Part shown: piece by piece, positions 10,690 to 22,910 of the stretch
Position numbering within the stretch: position 1 is the first letter of the stretch
Layout of the letters: each line of letters opens with the position of its first letter
Assembly (NCBI RefSeq): GCF_000247695.1
Contig: NW_004624742.1
Location: forward strand, 7,348,049 to 7,412,048
Origin: Heterocephalus glaber
Taxonomy: Eukaryota; Chordata; Mammalia; Rodentia; Bathyergidae
DNA length: 64,000 nt
Direction: 5' to 3'
Made by a program: the position numbers and the translations under genes
Notes under the pieces: generated by a model
Told to the model about the DNA's origin: nothing
Databases searched by the model: none
The model's input: the letters and a program-made list of their open reading frames with translations, nothing else

Positions 10690-10865
10690 ATACTTCATCC
10701 TGTCACCACAGTTTCTTTCTAACATAAACCTGAGCATGTCACCCATGCATCTTTAAAAGCCTCTTATAGCCCTTCACTTTTTTACAGAATTAAGTCCAAA
10801 CTCATTAGCATGCTATTCATGGCCCTCACAATCTGACCCATCTTCATGCAATCCTGTTCTAGTCC
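10690..10865 (+). mobile_element. L2 fragment
   Basis: 'aagtccaaactcattagcat', 'ctattcatggccctcacaat' and 'ctgacccatcttcatgcaat' follow the L2 consensus order for the 3'UTR region. Confidence 0.65.
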
Positions 10866-11035
10866 AGAGCAGTTGTTCTCAACCCTGGTTACATGTTAGA
10901 CCCACCTGTGGGTAGAGATTATAGCAAATACCAAAGATTGGGCCCAACTTGAGATGAGCTGATTGGGAATTTGGGGCAGTGCACAGTCATGACATACTTT
11001 TCAATGATTACCAACTGAATAACACACAAGTAAGA
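10866..11035 (+). mobile_element. MER5A-like hAT element
   Basis: GAGCAGTTGTTCTCAACCCT resembles the MER5 terminal repeat. 'gacccacctgtgggtagaga' and 'agattgggcccaacttgaga' are readable as the worn middle part. L2-like sequence lies on both sides, so the element probably inserted into an L2. Confidence 0.5.
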
Positions 11036-11289
11036 CTGGAATGATTGCTCTAGGAGTCATAGGCTATTTCTTATGTCCATGAACTTTCATGCCTTTCCAC
11101 CTCTATTCAAGATGTTACCGTGGCTTGAAATCTAGTCTTAGAATAAAGGCAAATGTTAGCATTTAGAGTGATGTTTTCAGAGTGATCAAGATGGGCAGGG
11201 GACTCTAAGGAACTTCCTAGGTTTACCCCAAAGAGAGCCCTGAGGAGGAGGGATATTTATTGAGCATGACATCATATCCTGGATACTTC

Positions 11290-11465
11290 CATGGCCTTCA
11301 GGTACAGTGAAAATATTTGGGATCATAGAATGTAAGCTCTGATAGGGCAAGAATCTTATCTGTCTCAGTCCATGTTGTAACTCCAGCCCATAAAATAGCT
11401 CCCACAATGTGGTAGGTGCTTGGTAAATGCTTGATAAAAGAAAGAATGTTGAATGTGAGATGACC
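11290..11465 (+). mobile_element. L2 3' end
   Basis: 'agaatgtaagctctgatagg', 'gcaagaatcttatctgtctc' and 'gtaggtgcttggtaaatgct' match the L2 3' end in order. It may be the continuation of the L2 at 10690. Confidence 0.7.
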
Positions 11466-13020
11466 AGATATACAAGTAACACTGACTCAGAGGTTTTGGC
11501 TATGCCATTAGCTCAATCTGGGACTTCAGTCAACTAAGATGCTTTTTGAATTCTGAAAGTTGCTTAGAGTGTGATAGCTATCCCAGACTTCCACTAGTTG
11601 CAAACATGTGGATTAGCTGCTGAGCCAGGGTTGAACATATCTTTCTTTATATAAGCTCCATGGAAGAGGTGCCCACATTACTACCCAATCTATCAAGAAT
11701 GTATGAAATAGGTTCTGTATGTCCAGTAATATGTAAAGTATTATTGCAAGCAAGCATTCAAGGACAGTATAAGATTTAGACCTTCCCTTGAAGAGTTTGT
11801 AATCTACTTTGGAGTTAAATCCTTATAGAACACAATGAGAGGAAAATAGAAGGCAATCTATTATTATGTTACATGAGGTATGGCCAGAAATTGTAAAATG
11901 AGGATGGATATCTCTCTGATATGTATAAACCAAAGCTGTTTCTCACACTTCTCAAGTGTGAGTGTTTGACGGATGAGCATGTTTTATTTATTGAAGAAGA
12001 AAGCTGTACTCAGATATAACATTAGAATTCTGTCCCTTTAAGGTCATTGTTGAACCCTGCGATGATCGTATGTTAATTACATTCCAGAGAGATGCAATGA
12101 CTGTATTTCAGTGGTTTCAGAGATATTTGTGCAATTAGAATCATATTTAGGGTGGTTGCTATCTGTATTTTCACATCTAAGATCTATGAAATAATATTCT
12201 AAAACAGGAGAAAGTCTAAGTACGTAATTAGGTCAACTTGAAGTCCTTCTTGTTGAATCCCCTGCAGCCCTGAGGAGAAAGCCTGTATTGGTCACTTTCC
12301 TCCAGGCTAGCCCCTTTCCAGGGCCTCTATAGTCGGAGGGTTCAGGTACTGGATGGCTATGGGTGCCATTACCAACTTCAATGGTCAGGCAAGCTAAAGC
12401 ACCAAAGCAAGGACTTACTATAAGTCAATTTGACTTTGAGAGTTGTTTCTCTCCTTAAGGGATTGTTTTACACAGCAGGATGTATAGTATGCATAGTGCA
12501 GAAGCCGAGGGATATGGAAAAAGAACCAGTGTGTTATTTAAATCAAACTTAGGGGAAGAAAGAAGGCTCTTCTAATAAGCTTTTCAAAATCACTGTGATC
12601 ACAAGGCTGAGATCGAAAAATAAGATGAGGTATTCTTATATACCTGTGTATGAAAATTTCAAAACACTTATTATAATTGTACAACTTCAATAGAGCTGCT
12701 ATTTCAAGAGCTGCTAGAGATAAAATTCTACTGTGTGGTTAAAATGTTGGTCTTTGTGCTAGAAGATTAAAGTGCCCAGTCCCTCATTTATGTCCCTTTG
12801 CTATATGGACACATAATTGTATTATCAGTATTAAACAAATCCTTAAAGCATGTACCTTATTTAGGTTGACTTTTTTAAAAACCCTAAAATCCACTTCTCA
12901 CCTGAAAAAAAATAGATACCTAAGTAAAAGCCCCAGGAAGCAGGGCTGTTTTCTTGTTCACAGTTTCGCTATTTGGTCTCAGGGTGTCTGTCACCTATAG
13001 ACTCAGATTTTATGAGTACT
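11466..13020. other. Unassigned sequence
   Basis: No coding signal or recognised repeat in 1.5 kb of AT-rich DNA. Confidence 0.45.
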
Positions 13021-13345
13021 GACCTCATTTGCTTCCTTTGTTTTTAATTGCCCAAGCAGCACTGAAAAAGGAGGCAAGGAATACCATTACAGCTGGCGAA
13101 GTTAACATACATAAATGGCACTGTTATATGGGGAGGCTGTAATAAGTCATGTGACAGAGAGCAAAGGCAGCCCAGCGTGCAAAGGGAGCAATTTTCTGCC
13201 CTGCAAACAGCACTTCAGGTGCTGTCGTTCATCTTTCTGTGACTTGCTCTGTCAAAGTCCGCCCAGAGCAGAGGTGTTCAGGGACCCAACAGGCCATAAG
13301 TGTCCAGCTGAAAAACCTGGGAGATATCCCTAGGCTCTAGGAGTT
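13021..13345. other. Single-copy sequence, possibly constrained
   Basis: A less AT-rich island with runs such as CATTACAGCTGGCGAAGTTA that do not resemble any repeat. The 72-codon plus-strand frame here (13115-13333) has no recognisable domain. Confidence 0.3.
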
Positions 13346-15039
13346 CACTTTTTCAGTTGCACTGATTTACTTCAGAATGCTCCTTCAGGGAATTTCTGCC
13401 TTCTCTTGCTTTACTTTCCCATTTCCTTTCTTGTCATCTTTAAAAATCCATTAAAGATCACGCAGGCAGTTTCTGCAGGCTCAGAATTCTGAGAGTTTCT
13501 GTCACTTAATAAAATGCACCCTTTCAGGGAGCTGTGGTCTCCTTTGTGCTTTTAGGGCTTGGAAACTATTAAGACTTTTAATTAGAGATGGTGATCATAG
13601 ATCAAGAAAGCAAAAATGGCTGAAATTCTCAGAGAAGTCAACAGTTTCCTATCCAGGGATCTAAAATGGCTCCTTGGCTTACAGATCCAGGGAACAAAAC
13701 ACTAACTATGGATTATTAGAACAGGAAGAAAAATTAAAATATGTTTTCTACCTCCATTTCCCCTTAATTATTTGTTTCAAAGTACTCCAATTGCCAAGGT
13801 TAAGTGTTTATTGTCAACACCCACTGAAGGCTGCTTTAGGAAAGGAAATTCAGCTTTTAATTTGTTTACAAATCCAATTTCCAAGGGTGCTCCTTACCCA
13901 GCAAAGCACAATTTCTACTGAAATCTTGCTTGTAATTTGTCTTTCCTCCCACTGAGTCCTCTGTCTATACCCTTCTGCACAACTCATTCGTTGTATAATA
14001 TGCATGCAGCCTTCTTCACAGTACAGGAAGATTATAGTCAAATGCCACCTCTCCAATCATATCATATTAATTCAGATTTGTCTATCATTTTGTGTGGTTG
14101 CTGCTTTGCCTTAGGTATTATAATAACAATACTTCACCTGTCATATCCCACTAGCACTGCCTCACCTAGAAAATTGCTCTAATACTGCCTCGGATCTCAC
14201 AGATCTTTTTTATTTTTTATTTTTATTTATTTATTTTTTGCACAGGCATACCTATTACTGCACAATAATTGAACTTTTATTGGAGGCCTCTACATATATT
14301 TTTATTATATTTTATGTCTGGTCTAGCAATTGTTACACACTGATTTTTACAGCAGGATTGAATCATTCAAAGTCAGTCTTTCTTTTTTGTGGCTCATCTG
14401 TAAGACATCTTGTTCCTTTTCAAACTACTGCCAATCTCCATTTGAGTAGATTCAGTAAATAATATTTTGCTATAGATGAGCAGCTATTCAAGGTATTATT
14501 TATTTGGGGATTTTAATATTAGGCAATGTTATATGGTTCTATGAAAAGATGTCTGGATGTCTTGCATTGGATATCTAAGCTTAGTATTTCATTTCTTGTG
14601 ACAAATATTTGAATATACATGTTTAAAAATAAAATATAAATTCTTTGAGACACATTTTTCAGAGAAAGCCGAAGTGTGGCAAATACAAAAGAGAGATTTT
14701 TGCTTATCAAAATAGTATAGATAGATTTAGCCAGTGTTTTTCTTTAAATCATGAAGCTGCTTAGGTAATTTTCAAGTATCTACAGTCACAGGTAATTTGT
14801 TCTCAGGGTTTATGAGAACTCTGGCTGCTTTAACATGGCATGCTGAATTAGAAGAAGGCTACCTTTTTAAGTGCTACACAATGAAAACAGATGATATATT
14901 CAAATAAAGCCTGCCACTGCCTTGTAATGTATGCTGTGTTCCAGAAAGGAGAGGAAGTTGCTGAGAACAAATACCATCTTCTTGGCTAAGAAGCCGTCAC
15001 CAATGTCTTTTCACATAATTAAACTGGACATGTTTTTTA
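13346..15039. other. Unassigned sequence
   Basis: AT-rich, with a T-rich low-complexity run at 14206-14238. Open frames of 63-93 codons have no domain and are scattered over both strands. Confidence 0.45.
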
Positions 15040-15700
15040 AAAAATGAAATGACAAAGATACACTGTTAAGCTGTAAATAGTATTTGATGGCATTATCAAT
15101 TGCAGAGATTCCAAGGTTTGCATATTAATTGCGGGAAGGTGCTAATTTGAATGCTTTAAGCTCCATTCACAAGCCTGTTTACATGCTTTGTTCCACCTGG
15201 ACCTGTTTGGAGGTTTGTCAAAAACCTAACAAGCAGAAAAATATTGTATTTGAAAATATACATGCATGTTTAATTAAGCCAGGGCCACTGAACATGCCTC
15301 AATATATTTAGCTGTTGAGATTTAAGCACCATCAGAGCATCAAGCATTATCACCTTTTGAAGTATTGCTGAATTTTTAATATTTAAAGCACAAAGCAGGC
15401 TGTAATAAAAAATTCTAGCAGACCCTAGAAGATTAAAGACGCATTATAAATGTGACAGTTTGTAAATGGAACACCGGTATTAAAGGATCTCCCCAATATT
15501 TCACAGCATATTTTTCAGGTGTATACTAAATTATGAATACAATTAAATAGCTGTAATTATTCTCCAGGAGTGGACAGCACATTTAAATGCCTATGATATT
15601 TGCAATTGGCTGCCGAATAGAAATTTACAGCAGTGACCTGAGTGGGCGAGGTGAATCTTCTTAGCAGATATCAACAAAAGCTTTTTAAAATCCAGTGAGA
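15040..15700. promoter_or_regulatory. Candidate conserved non-coding element (enhancer-like)
   Basis: A repeat-free, AT-rich stretch dense in homeodomain/POU-like words: TTGCATATTAATTGC (15118-15132), TTTAATTAAGCC near 15270, several TAAAT/ATTA cores, and a GACAGTTTGTAAATGG block. It has no open frame of note. This texture is typical of deeply conserved developmental enhancers, but conservation cannot be tested from one sequence. Confidence 0.3.
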
Positions 15701-16194
15701 ACTTCACTCACCATATCTGATATGTGTCCTTCAGGAGCCTGAAGCCAGTGACTGTCCTGGATAAGTCTGTACAACTGAAACAAATGTGTTGGAAAAGAAT
15801 TAACCAGGCTGGGTATCCAGCCACATTTGCAGTCACCATTCCACAAAAGAGCCCTGCATTTTGTATATTTTTCATACACCAGTCTGATCAAATACATGCA
15901 GTGTGTGGCACAGTGTAAGTTCTAAGTAGATATTTGCAAAACGAAGGGACTAATCAATGAATAATAAATATAAAGTGATAACCTTATTCTAATATTAGAG
16001 TATTTTTGTTAAATGAATTTTTCTGGAGACTAAATTTAGCCTGATTTAGTCAAATTCATAAAATATAGGGAGAAGAGAGGCATATTTTGCACTCAGAGCA
16101 AGAGCATGTATCACATTGTCTTCCAGTTATCACATATTTCCTTTCAGGTGAGCCAGTGTAAACCTTAAAAGACTAGGCATTGCTCTACCAGTGA

Positions 16195-16227
16195 GAGTAA
16201 AGTCACCATGTGGGAGTAAAGTCACCA
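16195..16227. repeat. Short direct duplication
   Basis: GAGTAAAGTCACCA occurs at 16195-16208 and again at 16214-16227, a 19-base period. Confidence 0.85.
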
Positions 16228-16249
16228 GATTTCAATCAACTTCAGCTTC

Positions 16250-16372
16250 CACATCTATTAAATAGACCAATAATATCTTTCTATCAGAATTAAATCAGAC
16301 AGTGAATGACAAGTGCTTCACTTGGTGCCGACATACAGGAATTGCTTAATAAACAATAACTTTTCACTAAGA
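16250..16372 (-). mobile_element. MIR SINE (minus strand)
   Basis: 'cttccacatctattaaatag' ... 'aattaaatcagacagtgaat' ... 'aggaattgcttaataaacaa' reads as a worn reverse MIR. Confidence 0.6.
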
Positions 16373-16404
16373 AAGACAGTATTCATTACTAGTTTAGAGA
16401 GAGA

Positions 16405-16625
16405 TTCTGGCCCAGACTGCCTATATTTGAAACCTGGCTCTGACACATTACTACTTGACGTTGGGTGCATTATTTGACATACCCATACCTCAGTTTCCCT
16501 ATCTATAAAATGGAGGTAATAATAAAACCTACTCTATAGGATTGTTATGAGATCGAATGAGTTACCCTTTTTAAATGTTTGGAATAGGGCATGATCTATA
16601 ATAAGCAAACAAAGTTTGCAAGGAG
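16405..16625 (-). mobile_element. MIR SINE (minus strand)
   Basis: Clear reverse MIR: 'gaaacctggctctgacacat', CTCAGTTTCCCTATCTATAA, 'aaaatggaggtaataataaa', 'aggattgttatgagatcgaa'. Confidence 0.85.
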
Positions 16626-16788
16626 AAATGAAATAAACATTAACCCTACATACCTCATGAGATTTTTCTGAAAATGGGTCACACAATGATTGCAACTCTT
16701 TGTGAGGCAAGTGGACTGAGCTTCAGAAGGGTCCTAGGAGAAGCTGTTTTAACTACACTTGAAACCTTTTAGAAGTCAATGTTATATT

Positions 16789-17095
16789 CAGCAGTCCCTC
16801 CCCCTTACCCATGGGGGATGAACTTCAAGATCCCTAGCAGATACCCGAATCCACAGATTACCCTAATCTTGTATATACTGCTTTTTCCTATACACACATA
16901 TCTATGATGAAGTTTAATTAGGCAGTAAGGGACTTGCAACTAGTAATAAAATGGAACTATAACAAACACTGTAATAAAGTCACAAAAATGTGGTCTCCCA
17001 AAATATTTTATTGTACTGTACTGTATTTTTGGATTTCAGCTGACCATGGGTAACTGAAACTTCAGAAAGAAAACTGTTGATGTGAAGGATGACTG
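16789..17095. mobile_element. Tigger-like (pogo-type) non-autonomous DNA transposon
   Basis: The left end CAGCAGTCCCTCCCCCTTAC and the right end, read in reverse as CAGTCATCCTTCACATC, are degraded inverted repeats. The interior contains 'cccatgggggatgaacttc' at the left, 'attgtactgtactgtatttt' near 17010 and 'accatgggtaactgaaactt' at the right, as in human MER/Tigger MITEs. Confidence 0.7.
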
Positions 17096-17384
17096 GGGAG
17101 AAAGATCTGCAGAAACTGAGTTTCTAGCTGGTGATTCAGGGTCATAATGGGCTTTCTAAATCCTAAAAACCAAGACAGTTATTGGGAAACTTGACTCCAT
17201 GTCTAGAAAAATGAGTATCTCAGCCATCTACCCCAGTAGAAGAGGCTCCCTGCCTGCTGAGGCCCTGTGGGTCTTTCCAGTTCCCATTAGTATATGTGCT
17301 GCCGAAGTGAGCACTTCCCAGTCCCCGTTAAATGACTGACCATATTAGCTTGTTCTGATTGCAAATCAGCTTATTGCAAGTTCT

Positions 17385-17545
17385 TTACAAACATTGTTAT
17401 TCCTTGCAACAATACTGCGAGAAAAGCATTATCATTTTCATCATTTTACAAGGCACAGAGTAATTACTAAATTTGCTTAAGGTCTTAGAACCAATTAAGG
17501 GTGGAGCCAGGTCTTCATCCAGGAAGTCTGGCTCCACAATGTGAC
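17385..17545 (+). mobile_element. MIR SINE
   Basis: 'cattatcattttcatcattt', 'cttaaggtcttagaaccaat', 'ggtggagccaggtcttcatc' and 'ctggctcca' give the MIR 3' half. Confidence 0.7.
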
Positions 17546-18636
17546 TACATAGACCACCGCATTAATTATCTTTTTGTAGGTAATTGTGTGTTATTGCTCA
17601 GAAAATTCAAATTGGATTTTACTGGAGTTATAGTGGCCTTAATGTTGAAGCAGGATTTTATTATAGTGTGTTAATTTCAAAGATGCCTTATATAGCACAA
17701 CTTGGAATTCTTTTTCTTTGCAGCAGAAGCAATAACAAAGAGTGAAGGTCCAAGGGGTGGGCAAATTATATGGAACAAAATGTCTTTTTTTTTTTTTAGG
17801 AAGAAAGAAATTAAAACCAAGACCTCTTCCTACTTGAAGTTCATCATTATTAGAACTACTCTAGTAGATTCTGATCATGGAAGCTAAAGCTTTCTATAGG
17901 GGGAAAAAAAATTCCAAAGTCCTCAAAGGATATGCTCCTCATGAAGGGATCCTCTATTGATGAGGTTTTGTTCAAAACTAGACTCTCTAGACTGGGACAA
18001 GGCAGGAGGGGAAAAAAATGACTGAAGTGAGAAATGTCATTTGACTCAGCTGCCTGGCCTGGTTATTGTTCTTTGGAAACAATGTGTGAACACTAAAAAT
18101 GCAATGAAGATTCATAACATCAAGAAACCAAGGGTAAAAGACTGCTGTAGTCATGACTTCATTGTTAAGGCTTTCTCATATTTGTGCCCTTAGGTTCTCC
18201 CCTAAAACACTGGTCCTGGGCTTGGCTATTTGATGGTGCTTTAAAAACTGCATTCCCACTGTCATTTGCCTTCTCTTGTTTTGCTACCATGTGAAAGAAC
18301 CTGAGTTAAAGATGAGTAGTAAAGTGTCAGGTGTAAAAGTTTTAGTAGTGAGTCTTTCTCTTCTGGCTCAAGCTAATTACTTTGTTTCAGTGAAAGAAAC
18401 CAGAAGAACAGAGCAGTATAAAATATTTAAACAGTCTACTTCAAGATACACTGGAGATATCAAGACATGGAAGATTCAAGAACTGAGATGTCTGATTGGA
18501 AGAAAGTACAAAGTGGTAAGACACAGGCAGCACTACATTTCTCTTCAGTTTATAAGAGATAACCAAGAGGCTACAGTCTTATGGGCTTGAAGAAATAAAA
18601 ATGTAACTTTGGAGGCTGACAAGATATAGGGCTTCA
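17546..18636. other. Unassigned sequence
   Basis: Contains a T run at 17782-17797. A 104-codon plus-strand frame (18276-18590) was inspected: it has no recognisable domain and no neighbouring exon signal, so it is not called a gene. Confidence 0.45.
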
Positions 18637-19045
18637 TGTAACTGTTAGATTTCCCTTGCCTTAAGAGAGCTGCTATATACAATGGCTGCCTTCTCCTTCC
18701 CATAATACCCTGCTTCTCACTTAAAAATATGGCTTCACCTGCCAAAAGATAACCTTCTTCTTTCCAACATGCCCCTCTTCCTGCCAAAAGAATAACCTTA
18801 TACTTGCTACCTCCTAGCAACTAGTAATGTCACAGGCTCTTCCAATCCCTAGCCACTACATCACTCAACCCCACCCCAGCTCCTACAAGCCCCACCCAAG
18901 CTCCTATAAGAAGCACTCCCTGTCCAGGCCATATTGCTCTCCTTTGCTTGGAGACAGCCAGGCAGATCATCCCTACAATAAAGGCTTGTTGTGGTTCTGG
19001 TCTGGTCTTGGTTTTCAGCTCTTTTACCTGAAAGTAACATTTCCA
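18637..19045 (+). mobile_element. Solo LTR of an endogenous retrovirus (putative)
   Basis: Organised like an LTR: a promoter-like GC-richer part with two imperfect tandem copies of an AGCTCCTA(C/T)AAG-containing unit (about 18866-18911), a TATA-like TATAAG at 18905-18910, and AATAAA at 18977-18982 followed by a GT/T-rich stretch. Possible TG...CA ends are at about 18637 and 19045, but no clean target duplication was found and the limits are approximate. No retroviral coding sequence lies next to it. The family is not identified. Confidence 0.5.
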
Positions 19046-19848
19046 ACCTCTTTGTTGAAGTAAGGGTGAACTCAATTCAGACAAGTTTTACAAAGCAACC
19101 TAGATACAAACTTCAAACTGGATTAAGGAGAATTTCTTCTGGCCAAAATGCCTGGCAGAAGCAAATACACATCAATTTTGGAGGAAATGACATTATCAAG
19201 GTACTGAAATTTTCTCTGTAAGTTTTCATACACAATAACCATGACTTAATTAAAATAAGAAACAGAAATAGGCATATCAGAAGACAAAAGAAATTTTTGA
19301 AAAGAATGGGAAAAATTAAAATATCCTAAGAAATGTAGATGTTGGAGTTATTAGGCAAAAATTCTGAAATAATTGATATGTTGCAGAAAAGAAAAAACTA
19401 AAACTAGCAGAGAAATAAAATATATACAAATAAATGGATATTTATAGCTGAACTATACAAAGCTAAAATTAAGGTAGCAATACATGGGAGATTAATGTGT
19501 GAGCTGGAAGATATGTCAGTGAAAAAAAAGAACTAAAACTTGCAAAAAATAAGGGTGGTAATTATAAGAAAAGATGGGAATTAAGGGACAATGGGAATTA
19601 AGGAAAGATCTATCAAATATGTAATTGGTGTCTCAGAAGAAAAAGAGAGATAATATAGGATAAAAGCAATATTAAAAAAAATAATTGTCAGGATTTTACA
19701 AAATTGATGAAAGATATAAAACCACAAATTCAAGAATCTCCATAAACTCCAAACAAGCTAATCTGAGAAATCCACACCTAGAAATACATAGTAAAACTGA
19801 TGAAATAAAAAAACACAAACACATACACACTTACAAAAAGAGAAAATA

Positions 19849-19933
19849 GGGCCGGGGATTTAGCTCAGTGGTTCTGATGCCTGCCTTACAAGCGGAAGTT
19901 GCGAGTTTGATCCCTGGTACAAAAAAAAAAGAG
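19849..19933 (+). mobile_element. ID SINE inside the L1
   Basis: GGGCCGGGGATTTAGCTCAG start, B-box-like GAGTTTGATCCC and an A tail. The 10-bp duplication AGAGAAAATA is at 19839-19848 and 19934-19943. The anticodon-stem region is diverged (TTCTGATGCCTGCCTTACAA). Confidence 0.92.
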
Positions 19934-22591
19934 AGAGAAAATAATCCAGAAGACTTACCTTCAACAGAGTAACAAAAGCTTTACAGTGTTTCAATAGGAA
20001 AATGATTCCATTTTCCAGAAGATTTTGCTGATATATTGAAAAAATAATGATCTAACTAGATCATTTTGTACTTAACAAAATGTATTTTTAAAAAATGAAT
20101 GCAAAATAAATATACTATATTGAGACTAAAAGAAGAGATAACTAGTCATCAAGAGGCCTGTATTAAAAGAAATGCTAACAGGATGCTTTTTGTGCAAGGA
20201 AATATGTACCACTACACAGAAGTTACAAAATGCTGAAAGGAAGGAAAAGCAATAGACAGTGTAAGTGTGTGAATGGACATATTCAAAATAATTGAATAAT
20301 ATCTTATACAATTTAAAATGGCTTTATTAAAGTATTGAAATATATGGAAATAAAAATAATGCAAGAGGAAGTAAACAAACAACTATATATGTGTTATTTC
20401 TAGAGTAATCATTAAAATAATAATAAAAGAATATACAACTAATAATATTATTGAAAATTATATATAAATGATTAAAATAGTTATTTATTCCAGTGAAAGG
20501 TAAGAAAGGAAAAATAAGAACATAGCATAGGATGGGTCAAATAAAAGACAAAGTACAGCAGCAATGGCTGAGTGGTTAAGTGAAATAAAGGACAAAGAAT
20601 AAAAAGATTTGAACACATATATACCTATAATTAAGTTAAATGTAAAAAGATAAGATACTAGAATGACTGAATAAAAACTACATACAATTAATAAATACTT
20701 ATTAATTATGAAAATAAAATGAAGTGAAAAGATAATATATGGACACTAAATAAAAGCTTCTGTGGTTATAGTAATTTTACAGAAAGTATACTTTCAGGCA
20801 ATACTGTTTACTAGAGATAAAATGGAACATTTCAAATGTAATATATTGGGTTTACGTACCAGAAATATATAACTATCATAGATTAATATATGCCCAATAA
20901 TACAGCATCAAAATACATAAGTCAAATTGAACTACAAACAGACATATCTATAATCATAGTAGGAGAGTTTAAAATTTAATTCAATATCTGTTAGAACAGG
21001 TAGACAAAATATCAGTAAAGAAAAGATTTGAACTTAACAACTTCTTATTAACATATGCAGAACACTGTACCCAGAACTGATGAATATATATACTAAGCAG
21101 ACCTATGACATTTTCCAAAATTTAACATTTTCTAAGCCATACAGCAGATCTCATGAACTTCAAACCATGTCATTTGTATATGTTCTCTCACCACAGAGTA
21201 AATCTATCAGTAACATAAAGATAGTGAATCGCCCTCTTAAAGTTTCAAAATTAAAGGAAACATATTTTACTAATCCAAGGATCAAGAAGAAAATCACCAT
21301 TAACAAATTATATGAAATAAATGATAGAAATATACCAAGCTAAGTACAATACAGGTAAAGCCATGCTTAAATGGAACTGTAATAATTTAATTATCTCAAA
21401 ACATTAGAAAAATAATGAAAATTATACTCAAAGAAAGTAAGAAGAATGAAATAATAAAAATGAAAGCAGATGCTAGTTTAATAGAAAAAGAAAATGTTAA
21501 GTAAGAAAATTCATGAAACTAAAAGTTATTTCAAAAGATAAAATGATAATAATCTTAAAAGGCTTTTAAAAGAAGATAACTACAGATTCTACAGATGTTG
21601 GAAAGATAGTAAAAAGATATAGACAATTTTAGAGCAATACATCTGAAAATGTAAATAAAAGCAGTAAAATCTTTGAAAAACAAAATTTGCTAGAACAGCA
21701 CAAGAAAAAGCAGAAAATCTGAATAGTCCTATATATGCTAGAGATATCTAAGTTATAATTAAAACCATCTTATTAAGAAAATCCCAGGCTCAGGTGACTT
21801 TTGTGATTTTCCAAGGATTTAAGGGTAAAATTATATATTAACCTTGTACAAACTTTATTATAGAGAATAGAAAATGAAAGAATAGTTCCCAGGCCATTCC
21901 ATGAGCTGGCATAATCTTGAAAACAATCTTAAGAGGACATTAGAAAAAAAAAAACAATGAAACAACAATATTTCCTCATGAACATAGAAGCAAAAATTCA
22001 GAATTAAGTGTTAGCAAATAAAACCCAGCCATATATGAAAAGGCAATACCTAATGACCTAAGTGACATTTATTCCAAGAATGAAAGATTAAATCAACACT
22101 TGAAAATGCAACTGATAAAATTCACTATATTAACCAAATAAAGAACAAAACCGTGTTTATCTAATAAATACAGAAAAGCATTTGATAAAGTCATTACCCA
22201 TTTTTGATAAAAATTATTAAAAGAAAAACTGTAAAATGGATAAATAAGTTTAAGGAGACATGGTTTATCAGTTATACTTGTATGTATAAGCAACAAAAAA
22301 TTAGAAAATAAAAATTTGAATATGTTTTTAGTAGTATTACAGATTAAATACCAAAAAATTTGCAGAATGTTATGGAGAAAAATTCAACATATTTCTAAAG
22401 GATATTAAAGAAATAAAATAAAATAGGAGGATGTTTCATAACATAGAATACTCAATAATGCAAAATGTCAAGTCTTCCCCAAATTCATTCATAAATTCAG
22501 TGTATTCTCATTATCTCTGTAGTTCTTTTCCTATACCTTGAAAAACTAATTCTAAAATTTATATGGAAATACGGAAGATCAACATTAAGAT

Positions 22592-22806
22592 CAGAAGTTA
22601 GTAAATTTTTTCTGTGAAAGGTCAGATGGTAATAATCTTGGTCTTTGTGGGCCAGACTGACTAACCTCACTGTTGTGGCCAGAAATCAGTCATCGACACA
22701 TAGACAACATGGAAGTGAAAGGGAGAGCTGCATTTTTTTAAAAAAAGAAAGAAAAGCTTTTTTAAAAAATTCAGCTATGTGATTGGCCATAATTTGTTAA
22801 CTCTTG
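22592..22806. mobile_element. hAT/Charlie-type MER element with terminal inverted repeats
   Basis: Left end CAGAAGTTAGTAAATTTTTT and right end AATTTGTTAACTCTTG are degraded inverted repeats of the CAGAGGTTGGCAAACTTTTT type. The interior 'tctttgtgggccagactga' and 'catagacaacatgg' match the common mammalian hAT MITE consensus. It splits the surrounding L1 ORF2. Confidence 0.75.
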
Positions 22807-22910
22807 GTTATGACAATCTTGAAAAGAAGAATGATGTTGGAGGACTTAACCTGCAGGCTATCTAGACATAAAATTCCAGTATGCAGACAGTGTGGTTCTG
22901 ATGCAAAATA

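Larger units (their letters stand above)
19235..22910 (+). mobile_element. Decayed L1 (L1M-like), plus strand, interrupted twice
   Basis: A-rich sense L1. Near 19680-19800 it carries the inter-domain phrase 'gaaatccacacctagaaata'. Near 21045-21100 there is endonuclease-region ORF2 similarity. Near 22015-22200 there is reverse-transcriptase-region similarity ('aagtgacatttattccaaga', 'agaaaagcatttgataaagt'), and near 22540 'ctaaaatttatatggaaata'. After the TIR element at 22592-22806 the L1 resumes with 'acaatcttgaaaagaagaat' and 'agacagtgtggttctgatgc'. Reading frames are thoroughly broken and no ORF is usable. An ID SINE at 19849-19933 is a second, younger interruption. Confidence 0.85.

Noticed and set aside
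18276..18590. 104-codon plus-strand frame upstream of the LTR-like block
   Set aside because: No domain or exon context recognised; length within chance expectation.
19851..19920. tRNA-like sequence (A and B boxes)
   Set aside because: It is an ID SINE with an A tail and target duplication, not a tRNA gene; the same holds for the other ID copies.
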